Source: an uncultured Ruminococcus sp. (GTDB taxonomy: Bacteria; Bacillota; Clostridia; Oscillospirales; Ruminococcaceae). From it: a DNA stretch of 43,298 nt. The stretch covers positions 1-43,298 of the forward strand of contig UQYQ01000020.1 in assembly GCA_900545345.1 (NCBI GenBank), written 5' to 3'. A program made the position numbers and the translations under genes. Below the pieces are notes generated by a model that saw only the letters and a list, made by a program, of their open reading frames with translations, made no database searches and was not told the origin of the DNA. Shown piece by piece: positions 24,181 through 32,937 of this stretch. Every line of letters begins with the position of its first letter. The first letter of the stretch is position 1.

Positions 24181-25080
24181 TTATTTATCTCCTTTCGTAA
24201 AAGCACTGTTAAATCTGTCTTGGATGGTTATATGGTTTTCAGAAAGAGAAACCAGTCTGTATTTAGTCAAAAGATTTATGAGCCGCTTTGTGTTATCTCT
24301 GTCAATTTGAATGGTACACTGTAAGCCGTTTTGTGTTATGGCAGCAAAATTACATTCCTTTGCAAAACTGTCAGAATCTTCTGCTTGCTCAAATACAACG
24401 GTAAAATGTTTTTGATTTTCATGTCGCAGAGCGTAAACATCCACAATATCAATTAGTTTTCCGTTTTTGATAATTGCCGTTCTGTCGCATACCTCTTCGA
24501 TTTCTTCAAAGATGTGGCTGGACATAAATACCGTTTTCCCTTTTGCTTTTTCCTCACGTATCAAATCCAAAAAGACTTCACGCATCAAAGGATCGAGACC
24601 GGTGGTCGGTTCATCAAGGATCAGCAGCTCCCGATCGCCCATTAAAGCAGATACTAGAGCGGTTTTCTGCTTCATACCTTTTGACATACGTTTCAAATTT
24701 GCTGTAGGGTCGAGCTGAAACATTTTAATTAGCTTGTTCATATAAGTAAAATCGGTTACGCCGAGATATTCAGCCTGTAATTTCAGAAAATCCGTACCGC
24801 TTGACAGTTTCGGAAAAGCAATTTCTCCGGGAACATAGCTGACAAACGGCTTAATATCAATAGACCGTTTCCACGCATCTATACCGAACACCGTAGCATT
24901 GCCGATGTCAGGGCGGATAAATCCCATCATATTGCGGATCGTAGTGGTTTTTCCAGAGCCGTTTGTACCGATAAAACCGAAAACCTCTCCCTTTTTAACT
25001 TCGAGAGAAATATCAAAAATACCGTGTTCCTTACCGTAATCCTTTGTAAGGTGCTCTGTTTTTATAACAATATCGTTCAT
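24181..25080 (-). CDS. ABC transporter ATP-binding protein
   Basis: This 299-residue ATPase has Walker A GTNGSGKTT, signature MSKGMKQK, Walker B LLILDEPTTGLDP and H-loop MSSHIF. It overlaps the upstream ATPase gene by 4 nt (ATGA). It is intact and paralogous to the frameshifted ATPase before it, so the operon encodes two related ATPases for one permease. It may alone energise the permease if the first copy is dead. Confidence 0.92.
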   Translation of the reverse strand: MNDIVIKTEHLTKDYGKEHGIFDISLEVKKGEVFGFIGTNGSGKTTTIRNMMGFIRPDIGNATVFGIDAWKRSIDIKPFVSYVPGEIAFPKLSSGTDFLKLQAEYLGVTDFTYMNKLIKMFQLDPTANLKRMSKGMKQKTALVSALMGDRELLILDEPTTGLDPLMREVFLDLIREEKAKGKTVFMSSHIFEEIEEVCDRTAIIKNGKLIDIVDVYALRHENQKHFTVVFEQAEDSDSFAKECNFAAITQNGLQCTIQIDRDNTKRLINLLTKYRLVSLSENHITIQDRFNSAFTKGDK

Positions 25081-25990
25081 TTGTGCACCTCCTCAAAGGT
25101 CTTGTCATTTTTATAGAATCCCATAAAGTAATCTTCCAGCGTAAACGGAATTTCCTGAAACTCTGTCACTGCCAGATTGCTGATATCCGAAAGCAGCTCA
25201 TTGACGCTGTTTTTCGGAATAACGATTCTTGCACGCAGTTTCTTTTCGTTCTTTGAATGGAATGTATAATTTAAAGCGGTAAAAATATCAAAGGACTTTT
25301 TGTCATAAAAGGTTACACGGTAGATTTTGCTGTCACGGTTTTTCAAATCATCAGCGTTAAAATCCGAAACAATTTTACCGTCCTTAATGATCGAGATGCG
25401 ATCACAAGTAGCATCTACCTCATGGAAAATGTGTGATGATAGCAAAATCGTTTTGCCACGCTTCTTTTCGGAAAGCACAAAATCAATAAAGGTCTGCTGC
25501 ATAACAGGATCAAGCCCGGATGTGGGTTCGTCTAAAATAAGAATATCGGGATCGTGAATAAAAGCGGTAACAACGGCGAGCTTACGGCGAACACCCAAGC
25601 TCATTTTATGTATCGGCATAGAAGGGTCCAATTCGAATCGTAAAAGCAATTATTGAGATAAGCGGAGTCTGTTATACCTCGCATTTTCATTTGCATATCA
25701 AGAAGTTCTGTTCCTTTAAGCCCCTTTGGAAATGCAATTTCTCCCGGAAGGTATCCTACATCAAACTTTAATTGTGCAGCATTTTCCCAACTATCAAAAC
25801 CGAGAATAGCTGTACTTCCGCTTTGTGGTTTTGAAAATCCCATCAAATGTCGAATTGTCGTGGTCTTTCCGGCTCCATTTGGACCGAGAAATCCGTAACA
25901 CATACCTTTTTCCACTTTCAGTGAAACACTGAAAACACCTCTTTCATGACCGTAATCTTTTGTCAAGCGGTCTACTTCAATAACAGGCAT
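25077..25990 (-). pseudogene. ABC transporter ATPase, frameshifted
   Basis: Two overlapping frames encode one ATPase. The N-terminal part (25990 to 25601) has Walker A GPNGAGKTTT and ends in an out-of-frame tail after DSAYLNN. The C-terminal part (from about 25650 to 25077) begins LLLRFELDPSMP and carries the signature MSLGVRRK and Walker B LILDEPTSGLDP. The intact paralogue downstream reads YMNKLIKMFQLDP at the same place, so one base is missing near 25650. The total of 914 nt is one short of 305 codons. AAGGAG precedes the ATG at 25990. A true mutation or a sequencing error are both possible; a programmed frameshift is unlikely because no slippery run with structure is seen. Confidence 0.85.
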
Positions 25991-26023
25991 TCTATCACTC
26001 CTTGCTAATTTATTATTTGCTCT

Positions 26024-26053
26024 TGACTTTTACCAACAACATGTTGTATAGTA
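26024..26053 (+). promoter_or_regulatory. Promoter of tetR gene
   Basis: TTGACT (26024-26029), 18-nt spacer, TATAGT (26048-26053). The 12-bp palindrome 26037-26048 occupies the spacer, so a bound repressor would block RNA polymerase. Confidence 0.6.
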
Positions 26054-26104
26054 TATCATAAACCACTTCATTTAACAACCGACAAACATCAAAATGTTGT
26101 TGGG
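26034..26104. promoter_or_regulatory. TetR operator sites
   Basis: ACAACATGTTGT (26037-26048) is a perfect 12-bp palindrome. CCAACAACAT (26034-26043) recurs inverted as ATGTTGTTGG (26095-26104). A second half-site pair, ACAAACAT (26083-26090) and ATGTTGT (26095-26101), is imperfect. The two sites flank both divergent promoters. Confidence 0.6.
26051..26079 (-). promoter_or_regulatory. Promoter of ABC cassette
   Basis: On the minus strand TTGTTA (26079-26074), 17-nt spacer and TATACT (26056-26051). Its -10 overlaps the tetR -10 on the other strand. Confidence 0.6.
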
Positions 26105-26125
26105 CAATAAAGAGGGGGACTTTTG

Positions 26126-26689
26126 ATGAAAAAACAGCCGGAACAGACAGCTCGCACAAGGCAAAAAATGATTAATACTTTTTGGGAACTTGCTGAAAAG
26201 CAGGGGCTTGACAATGTGACTATAAGTGCTATTACAAAAAAATCCGGTTTGAATCGCGGTACCTTTTATGTATATTTTCAGAACATGGATGATTTATTGG
26301 AGCAGGCAGAAGACGATATTATCTGTGACCTTCGTGCAAAAATTCGTACCGCTGTTGACGAGGATGGATTTAATAACTTTGAAACCGTATTCCCAAAAAT
26401 CATCGATATCTATGCAATGTACGACGATAAACTGTTTATTATGCTCGGCAAGCATGGTGATCCGTATTTTTATGACAAAATCAAAGCGGATGTTTCATCC
26501 TCTTTTCGTGAGATATTCAGCCAATCACAATATTTAGAAAATATCGAATATATTACTGCATATGTCACCTCTGGTTTAATCGGACTGCTTACATATTGGC
26601 ACGACACGGGAAAGAAAATAAGCATTGTGGAACTTACGAAAATCGTTCATTCCTTTCTGACAGAACGTTTACTTGGTATGATGACTTAA
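26126..26689 (+). CDS. TetR/AcrR-family transcriptional repressor
   Basis: This 187-residue protein has an N-terminal helix-turn-helix (about 10-55; NVTISAITKKSGLNRGTFYVYF, the YYHF-type end of the TetR recognition helix) and an all-helical ligand/dimer domain. ATG 26126 is chosen over the preceding in-frame TTG because GAGGGGG lies about 8 nt before it. It is divergent from the ABC cassette, and palindromes sit between the two promoters, so it probably represses itself and the exporter until a compound binds. Confidence 0.9.
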   Translation: MKKQPEQTARTRQKMINTFWELAEKQGLDNVTISAITKKSGLNRGTFYVYFQNMDDLLEQAEDDIICDLRAKIRTAVDEDGFNNFETVFPKIIDIYAMYDDKLFIMLGKHGDPYFYDKIKADVSSSFREIFSQSQYLENIEYITAYVTSGLIGLLTYWHDTGKKISIVELTKIVHSFLTERLLGMMT

Positions 26690-26735
26690 TGGTGAATATT
26701 GGTGTCACATAATCCACCGGCATGCCAAGACGCAG

Positions 26736-26771
26736 AGCCGATGAATTGCCGAGAAATTCATCAGCTTTTTA
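26736..26771 (+). terminator. Terminator of tetR
   Basis: AGCCGATGAATT pairs with AATTCATCAGCT (one mismatch), followed by a T-run. Confidence 0.75.
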
Positions 26772-26942
26772 TCTGCTTTAATAGCTTGAGCTTTTTCTTT
26801 ATTTTGCGTTTATAATATTCCAAAATTCATCTTGCTTATGGTTAGATTAACAGAAAAACAACCCACAAATTACACCTCATTAAAAGTACTTTTAGGGATA
26901 GAATATTTTTATAATTTGATTTTTAATTCGGAGGTGAAAAAA

Positions 26943-27380
26943 GTGGCTAAAGAATCTCTTAAAATATGGACGGTTTTTTTGTTTGGATGCTTTGCATACG
27001 GATTGGCTGAACTAATTGCCAGGGGACATACTCATATATCTATGGGACTTCTCGGAGGAGTGTGTATGATATTTATAAGTATCTTAAATGACAGAAGGGG
27101 TTTAGGGTTCGGACTTTTGCCGGCTTGCATTATTTCGGCACTATTCATAACTGTGATGGAATATGCAACAGGTGAAATATTGAATATATGGCTTAGATTA
27201 GGCGTTTGGGATTATTCTGAAATGCCTATGAATTTCAGAGGACAAATCTGTCTGCCGTTTTCGCTTTTATGGATATTTATGTCAGGGTTAGGTTTTGCAC
27301 TTGATAATTTTATAAGAATTAATATATTCGGCGACATTGGAATTCCTTTTTTTAATAGGAAAATAGGTTCAAAGGCTTGA
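26943..27380 (+). CDS. CmpB-like putative ABC transporter membrane protein
   Basis: This protein has 145 residues if started at GTG 26943, which has GGAGGTG 6 nt upstream; the longer frame from 26832 adds 37 residues with no ribosome site. It has four hydrophobic segments and the motif TGEILNIWLRLGVWDYSEMP, followed by RGQICLPFSLLW, which I associate with the ABC_trans_CmpB / putative ABC transporter permease family. The function of that family is not well established. The -35 of the alaS promoter overlaps its stop codon. The 253-nt gap before it holds the tetR terminator and otherwise nothing recognisable. Confidence 0.65.
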   Translation: MAKESLKIWTVFLFGCFAYGLAELIARGHTHISMGLLGGVCMIFISILNDRRGLGFGLLPACIISALFITVMEYATGEILNIWLRLGVWDYSEMPMNFRGQICLPFSLLWIFMSGLGFALDNFIRINIFGDIGIPFFNRKIGSKA

Positions 27381-27404
27381 CTTTTTGATATATTTTGGTA
27401 TAAT
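27377..27404 (+). promoter_or_regulatory. Promoter of T-box-alaS
   Basis: TTGACT (27377-27382), 16-nt spacer, TATAAT (27399-27404) with TGG before the -10. The -35 includes the TGA stop of the preceding gene. Confidence 0.65.
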
Positions 27405-27464
27405 TAATTTAATAAACTATTATTAATATTTACGGCGTTGAAGGAATTATCCGTTTTGTGATTT

Positions 27465-27652
27465 TTTAAAGAGAGAAAACATATGCTGAAAGTTTTCAAA
27501 AATCTATTCGGTGGCTAACCTGAGCCTTGCGGCAAAAACCGCAACGCATATCTGCGTTAAAGATATCGAGTGGTCGAAATTTTTTATTTCGGCAATTTGG
27601 GTGGTACCACGGATTTAAGCTTCGTCCCATTTTTTGGGGTGAAGCTTTTTTA
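27465..27652 (+). promoter_or_regulatory. T-box leader of alaS
   Basis: The leader contains the T-box sequence TGGGTGGTACCACGG (27598-27612). It is followed by a terminator stem, AAGCTTC (27617-27623) with GAAGCTT (27641-27647), and a T-run. Stem I starts near AAAGAGAGAAAAC. Uncharged tRNA-Ala binding would favour the antiterminator and raise alaS expression. A GCA or GCG triplet in the stem I region near 27545-27556 could be the Ala specifier; I did not fix it. Confidence 0.9.
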
Positions 27653-27712
27653 TTTTGTAATCATTTAATCTGTTTTTTGTGCCGTATTTTTTACTGAAAG
27701 GAAAGTATCATA

Positions 27713-30361
27713 ATGAAATGGACAGGACTTAATGAACTGAGAGAATCATATTTAAAATTTTTTGAGAGTAAGGGACATCTTAGGGTTAAAAGCTTTCCGC
27801 TTGTTCCTCAAAATGATAACAGCCTGCTTTTGATTAATGCAGGAATGGCTCCGCTTAAACCTTACTTTACAGGGCAGGATGAACCGCCTTGCGTCAGAAT
27901 GACCGACTGTCAAAAGTGTATTAGAACGGGAGATATTGAAAATGTCGGAAAGACAGCCCGTCACGGTACTTTCTTTGAAATGCTGGGTAACTGGTCTTTC
28001 GGTGAGTATTTTAAAGAAGAAGCTATCGAGTGGGCCTGGGAGTATTGCACTGAGGTTTTAGAGATTCCTGTTGAGCGTCTTTATGTTTCTGTATATGAAG
28101 ATGACGACGAAGCGTTAGAGATATGGAACAAGAAGATAGGACTTCCTCTTGAAAAGATATTTAAAATGGGGAAAGAGGACAATTTCTGGGAAGCGGGAAT
28201 TGACGGACCATGCGGACCTTGTTCTGAAATTTATTATGACAGGGGAGAGGAATACGGCTGCGGAAAACCTGATTGTACAGTAGGTTGTGACTGTGACAGA
28301 TATATGGAATTCTGGAACCTTGTTTTCACACAGTTTGAAAGACATGAGGACGGAACATATACGCCTCTCAAACAGAAGAATATTGATACGGGAATGGGTC
28401 TTGAAAGACTTGCTGCTATGATGCAGAATGTTGACTCGATTTTCGATGTTGATACAATAAAGGCTGTAAGGGATAAGGTTTGTGAGATAGCCGGCTGTGA
28501 ATATGGCAAGGACCACAAAAAGGATGTTTCTATCCGTGTTATTACCGACCATATCCGTTCAGTTGTGTTTATGGCTTCAGACGGTGTTCTTCCTTCAAAT
28601 GAAGGCAGAGGCTATGTAATGAGAAGGCTTTTAAGGCGTGCGGTTCGTCATGGAAAGCTTTTGGGTATAAACGGAAGATTTATAAAAGATATAATTAAAA
28701 CCGTTGTTGATTCGTCTAAGTGTGAATATGAAGAGCTTGAAGAGAAGTATGATTATATTTCAAAGCTTTTGGAAAATGAAGAGAAAAACTTTAACGAAAC
28801 AATTGACAGAGGCATGACTATTTTAGACGGTTATATATTCAATATGACCGAGAACGGAAAAAACGAGCTTGACGGAAAATCATGCTTTACACTTTTCGAT
28901 ACTTACGGTTTCCCGATTGATTTAACTAAGGAAATTCTTGAAGAAAAAGGCTTCACCTGCGACGAAGAGGGATTTGCCGATTGTATGAATGAGCAGAAGG
29001 AAAGGGCCAGAAAAGCCAGAGGCGGCTCTAAATACATGGGTGCAGAGGACACAATTTTCCAGACTATTGACAAGACTTATCATACAGAATTTGTTGGTTA
29101 TGATAAGACAGAACAGGTTTCTGTTATCGACTATTTAACAACCGATGATGAGTTAATTGAGAATGCCGGCTGCGGCGACGAAGTGTATGTTATTTGTGCT
29201 AAAACTCCTTTCTATGCAGAAAGCGGCGGACAAGTAGGCGATATTGGAATAATTGAAACCAAAACCGGCAAGGCAGAAGTTATGGATACTCAAAAGGTTG
29301 TCGGCGGAAAATTTGCGCATAAAGTTAAAATTGTCGAGGGTGCTTTATCAAAGGGTCAGGCAGCAGAGCTCAAAATTGATATTTCAAACAGAATGTCAAT
29401 AATGAGAAACCATTCATGTGCGCACTTGCTTCAGGCAGCCCTAAGGGAGGTTTTAGGCGACCATGTTCACCAGTCAGGACAATTAGTTGATGCTGACAGA
29501 GTAAGATTTGACTTTTCTCATTTTGAAGCAATGACATTTGAACAGATTAGCAAGGTCGAAAAACTTGTGAACCAAAAGATTTTTGAGGCTATTGATATTC
29601 AGGTTAAGGAAATGCCGATAGATGAAGCTAAAAAGCTAGGTGCTATGGCACTTTTCGGTGAAAAGTACGGTGAAGTTGTAAGAGTAGTAAGCATGGGCGA
29701 TTTCTCTGTTGAATTCTGCGGGGGAACACATCTTTCAAATACATCTCAAATCGGTCTGTTTAAGATAGTTTCAGAGAATTCCGTTGCTGCCGGTGTGAGA
29801 AGAATTGAGGGCGTAACAGGAAGAGGACTTTATAAATTCTTAAACGAACTTGATGATATTGTTGTTAAAACAGCAAAGGCTTTAAAAATCAGCAAGCCTT
29901 CCGATGTTGTTGAAAGAAGTATAGCTTTAAATCAGCAGGTAAAAGATTTTGAAAAGGAAATAGCAAGATTAAAAACAAAGATTGTTGAATCTGAACTTGA
30001 AAAAGTACTTGAAGATTGGAAATCGGTTTGCGGTGTTAAGCTTATGGCAACAATGTTTACAAATGCAACAGCTAATATGCTGAGAACCTTCGGAGACAGA
30101 ATAAAATCATATGATGAGCCTATGATAGCTGTTTTTGCGGGAACAGGTGATTCTAAGGGACAGTTCTTGGCAGTATGTTCAAAGAAGGCTTTGGAAAAGG
30201 GTGCTCATGCAGGAAAGCTTATTCAGCAAGTTGCTGCCGTTACCGGCGGAAAAGGCGGAGGACGCCCTGATATGGCTATGGCAGGAATAGGAGATAAGTT
30301 TAAGATTGACGAAGCATTGTCAATGGTAACTGATTTTGTAACAGAGATGCTAGGTGAATAG
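27713..30361 (+). CDS. alaS: Alanyl-tRNA synthetase
   Basis: This 882-residue protein is full length. It has the class II catalytic core (WTGLNELRESYLKFFESKGH start; RHGTFFEMLGNWSFGEYFK), the editing domain with HSCAHLLQAAL and FCGGTHLSNT zinc motifs, and the C-terminal C-Ala domain (GGKGGGRPDMAMAGI). It charges tRNA-Ala and edits Ser/Gly mischarging. GAAAGGAAAG precedes the ATG. It is preceded by a T-box leader, matching its identity. An aminoacylation-linked HIT gene follows. Confidence 0.98.
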   Translation: MKWTGLNELRESYLKFFESKGHLRVKSFPLVPQNDNSLLLINAGMAPLKPYFTGQDEPPCVRMTDCQKCIRTGDIENVGKTARHGTFFEMLGNWSFGEYFKEEAIEWAWEYCTEVLEIPVERLYVSVYEDDDEALEIWNKKIGLPLEKIFKMGKEDNFWEAGIDGPCGPCSEIYYDRGEEYGCGKPDCTVGCDCDRYMEFWNLVFTQFERHEDGTYTPLKQKNIDTGMGLERLAAMMQNVDSIFDVDTIKAVRDKVCEIAGCEYGKDHKKDVSIRVITDHIRSVVFMASDGVLPSNEGRGYVMRRLLRRAVRHGKLLGINGRFIKDIIKTVVDSSKCEYEELEEKYDYISKLLENEEKNFNETIDRGMTILDGYIFNMTENGKNELDGKSCFTLFDTYGFPIDLTKEILEEKGFTCDEEGFADCMNEQKERARKARGGSKYMGAEDTIFQTIDKTYHTEFVGYDKTEQVSVIDYLTTDDELIENAGCGDEVYVICAKTPFYAESGGQVGDIGIIETKTGKAEVMDTQKVVGGKFAHKVKIVEGALSKGQAAELKIDISNRMSIMRNHSCAHLLQAALREVLGDHVHQSGQLVDADRVRFDFSHFEAMTFEQISKVEKLVNQKIFEAIDIQVKEMPIDEAKKLGAMALFGEKYGEVVRVVSMGDFSVEFCGGTHLSNTSQIGLFKIVSENSVAAGVRRIEGVTGRGLYKFLNELDDIVVKTAKALKISKPSDVVERSIALNQQVKDFEKEIARLKTKIVESELEKVLEDWKSVCGVKLMATMFTNATANMLRTFGDRIKSYDEPMIAVFAGTGDSKGQFLAVCSKKALEKGAHAGKLIQQVAAVTGGKGGGRPDMAMAGIGDKFKIDEALSMVTDFVTEMLGE

Positions 30362-30389
30362 AAGATTTGATTTTTGTAAGTAATAGATT

Positions 30390-30415
30390 AAGGAGGAGTG
30401 CTCTTTGCAAGAGCA
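30390..30415 (+). promoter_or_regulatory. Leader motif copy 2: SD plus perfect hairpin
   Basis: AAGGAGGAGTGCTCTT (30390-30405) matches 15299-15314 exactly. Here TGCTCTT (30399-30405) and AAGAGCA (30409-30415) form a perfect 7-bp stem with a 3-nt loop directly after the Shine-Dalgarno. The hairpin would bring the SD closer to the ATG at 30426. Confidence 0.5.
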
Positions 30416-30425
30416 GGAATGTATT

Positions 30426-30767
30426 ATGGATGATTGTTTATTTTGTAAAATTGTAAGAGGTGAGATTCCCAGCACTAAAATTTATGAAGATGATTTAGTG
30501 TATGCATTTAAAGATATTGAACCGATTGCACCTGTTCATTATCTTGTAATACCTAAAGAACATATTAAAAATGCGGCAGAAATCAATTCCGAAAACTCTG
30601 CTGTAATCGCACACATATATGAAGTTATAGCTAAGATTGCAAAAGATGAAGGGCTTGACGATGGATTCAGGGTTGTGAATAACTGCGGCGAAATCGCAGG
30701 TCAGACGGTATTTCATATTCATTTTCATCTTTTGGCAGGAAGAGAGCTTGAATGGCCGGCAGGATAA
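30426..30767 (+). CDS. HIT-family nucleotide hydrolase (HinT-like)
   Basis: The protein has 113 residues from ATG 30426 (MDDCLFCKIVRGEIP), the usual start of the family. A TTG at 30405 with AGGAGG about 8 nt upstream would add seven residues and is a real alternative. The histidine triad is HIHFH near the end, with FRVVNNCGEIAGQTV before it. Zinc-type Cys (CLFC) are at the start. HinT enzymes cleave AMP-lysine or other purine phosphoramidates, including aminoacyl-adenylates made by tRNA synthetases, which fits its place after alaS. Confidence 0.92.
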   Translation: MDDCLFCKIVRGEIPSTKIYEDDLVYAFKDIEPIAPVHYLVIPKEHIKNAAEINSENSAVIAHIYEVIAKIAKDEGLDDGFRVVNNCGEIAGQTVFHIHFHLLAGRELEWPAG

Positions 30768-30866
30768 CCGATTGCAAATTTGTTTTGTTTTTGTAATAAG
30801 GCTCAATTTTAATACCTTTAGACATCTTCGGAAAATTTGACTTTAATCAGGAAATGGTGATTATTA

Positions 30867-32921
30867 ATGAAGCGAAAAATGGCTTGGATAGGTTTTTCTT
30901 ATCTTTTCGGACTGTTTATCGCTTCATTTTTTAATATAGCACAAAACCTTATTATTGTTGTTTCGTTATTTCTTATAGCCGTTGTTTTGTTCGTATCATT
31001 AAAGAAAAATCGGGGATTGATTTTAATTGTTTCAGTTCCTGTTTTAATGGCAATACTGTCGAACATTACATATACTAGGTTTTGTTATAATGAAATAGTT
31101 TCTTATGATAACAAAAATGTGAGCTTCAGCGGGAAAATAATAGATATAAGTGAGAAAGCTTCAGATAAGGTATTGCTAACAGTTAAAGGCAAGATAAACG
31201 GTGAAACTAATGCTGAAATTGTAACCTACACTGATATGACTGAAATGGATTATGATGACAATATCAGCTTTAAAGGTACAATGCAAAGACCTCGGAACAC
31301 AGTAAGCTTTGCGTCTGAGGATTATTATAAACCAAAAGGCATATATCTCAGCTGCTTTGATGCAAGTGATTTAAAAATATCTGAGAAATCTTTTTCAATA
31401 CGCAGATATATAATGCATTACAGAGATTACTTATTCGATAAAATTAACAGCATACTTCCGGGTGATGAGGGTGCTTTTATCGGTGCTATGCTTTGCGGTG
31501 ACAAATCCGAAATGTCACAGTCAGTTAAGCTTTCACTTTATCGAACGGGAATAGGACATATTTTTGCTGTATCCGGAACACATTTGGTGATTATTGTATC
31601 TATTATTTTAGTGTTATTAAACACATTAAGGCTTAATCGTATAATGAAATTTGTTGTTCTTGAAATGTTTGTGATTGCATTTATTATATTTTCAGGTGCT
31701 TCAAGTTCGGTTATAAGAGCCGGATTAATGCTGTCAATAATTTATATATCAGATTTGTTCAAAAGAAAATCTGATACTTTGAATACGCTCGGACTGTGTG
31801 CAGTTATTCTGACTGCTTTCAATCCGTATCTGATTAAAAATATGTCTTTTGTACTTTCTATGAGCGGTGCATTTTCAATAGGTGTAGCATCTCCGTTGGT
31901 AATTGGCAAACTTAAGTTTAAAGGAAGATTTACTAAACTAAAAAAGAATATAGTTTCACTGATTACATTATCGCTTTGTATGTTTCCTGTAAGTGTGTTT
32001 TGTTTTAATGAAGTATCACTGATATCTCCTGTTTCAAACATGATATTGATACCTGTATGCTCGTTTGCATTAGTATTAGCTGTAATAGTTGCCTTGGTTG
32101 GAGGATTAAGTTTTTTTGCAAATCCACTGATTATTGCTGCAGGACTTTGCATTAAATTTGTTTTATTTACAGCTAGTCTTTTGAATAAAATTCCATTTAG
32201 CTATATTTCTACGGGGAATAATTATTTGAAGGTATTTGTTCTTCTGGCGGCAATTGTTTCAGCGGTATTTTTATTTAAGTTCAGAAAAGATATTAAAAAA
32301 GCATTTTTGCCGGTAATAATGAGCGTTGTTATAGTGATTGTCGGAACTACTGCATCTGTTGTTTTAGATAAAAACACACTTCACCTTTTTCTCTTATCTG
32401 ACAAAGTTTCGTGTTCTTTGCTGTTGTATAAAGGGAATCAAGCTGTTATAATAGATTTATATGGAAAAGGAAACATGTCTCAGGCTATACAGAATTACAT
32501 AGAGAAGTTCGGGATAAAGCAAGTTAAAGCTTTATTTATAAATAATAAAAACGCAGATAATGTCAGTTCTGCATATAATAAATCAATTTTTGCCGATATA
32601 GATAATATTTTCAGAACAAGCAATGGTATATCGAATGAAGATATAGAGTATGTATCTGAAAACACTTTAGTTAAAACAGACGGATATGAAATTACGGTTT
32701 TAAAAGACGGCGGTTATTTAGTTTCTTACAGAGGTATAACTGTCGAATGTTCAAAAACAATTGAAAATTCAGTGTTTGACACAAACTTAAAAATATTATA
32801 TGATGATAAAAGACTAATGTATGAAAATATAGATATTTCTTTAGAAAGTGACGGCGGTGACGCCTTTCATATAAAGCTTTTTGGCAATACGGATTTTTCA
32901 GTAAACAGATTGGATTTTTAA
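30867..32921 (+). CDS. ComEC/Rec2-related membrane protein with degenerate C-terminal domain
   Basis: This 684-residue protein has early transmembrane helices, an OB-like DUF4131 region (about 75-175), and the ComEC competence core (GDEGAFIGAMLCGDKSEMS, GIGHIFAVSGTHLVI) with many helices to about 490. The last 190 residues match the metallo-beta-lactamase-like part in position, but the metal motif expected as THxDxDH reads FINNKNADN (about 558-566), so the nuclease-type site is lost. ComEC forms the DNA channel in natural transformation; other com genes are not in the window. ATG 30867 has a weak ribosome site. It starts the run comEC-like, holA, rnmV, pyrB. Confidence 0.85.
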   Translation: MKRKMAWIGFSYLFGLFIASFFNIAQNLIIVVSLFLIAVVLFVSLKKNRGLILIVSVPVLMAILSNITYTRFCYNEIVSYDNKNVSFSGKIIDISEKASDKVLLTVKGKINGETNAEIVTYTDMTEMDYDDNISFKGTMQRPRNTVSFASEDYYKPKGIYLSCFDASDLKISEKSFSIRRYIMHYRDYLFDKINSILPGDEGAFIGAMLCGDKSEMSQSVKLSLYRTGIGHIFAVSGTHLVIIVSIILVLLNTLRLNRIMKFVVLEMFVIAFIIFSGASSSVIRAGLMLSIIYISDLFKRKSDTLNTLGLCAVILTAFNPYLIKNMSFVLSMSGAFSIGVASPLVIGKLKFKGRFTKLKKNIVSLITLSLCMFPVSVFCFNEVSLISPVSNMILIPVCSFALVLAVIVALVGGLSFFANPLIIAAGLCIKFVLFTASLLNKIPFSYISTGNNYLKVFVLLAAIVSAVFLFKFRKDIKKAFLPVIMSVVIVIVGTTASVVLDKNTLHLFLLSDKVSCSLLLYKGNQAVIIDLYGKGNMSQAIQNYIEKFGIKQVKALFINNKNADNVSSAYNKSIFADIDNIFRTSNGISNEDIEYVSENTLVKTDGYEITVLKDGGYLVSYRGITVECSKTIENSVFDTNLKILYDDKRLMYENIDISLESDGGDAFHIKLFGNTDFSVNRLDF

Positions 32922-32937
32922 AGGAGGAGGTTGTTAA

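Noticed and set aside
25640..25660. Programmed ribosomal frameshift in the ATPase
   Set aside because: No slippery heptamer with downstream structure; the missing base fits a simple deletion.
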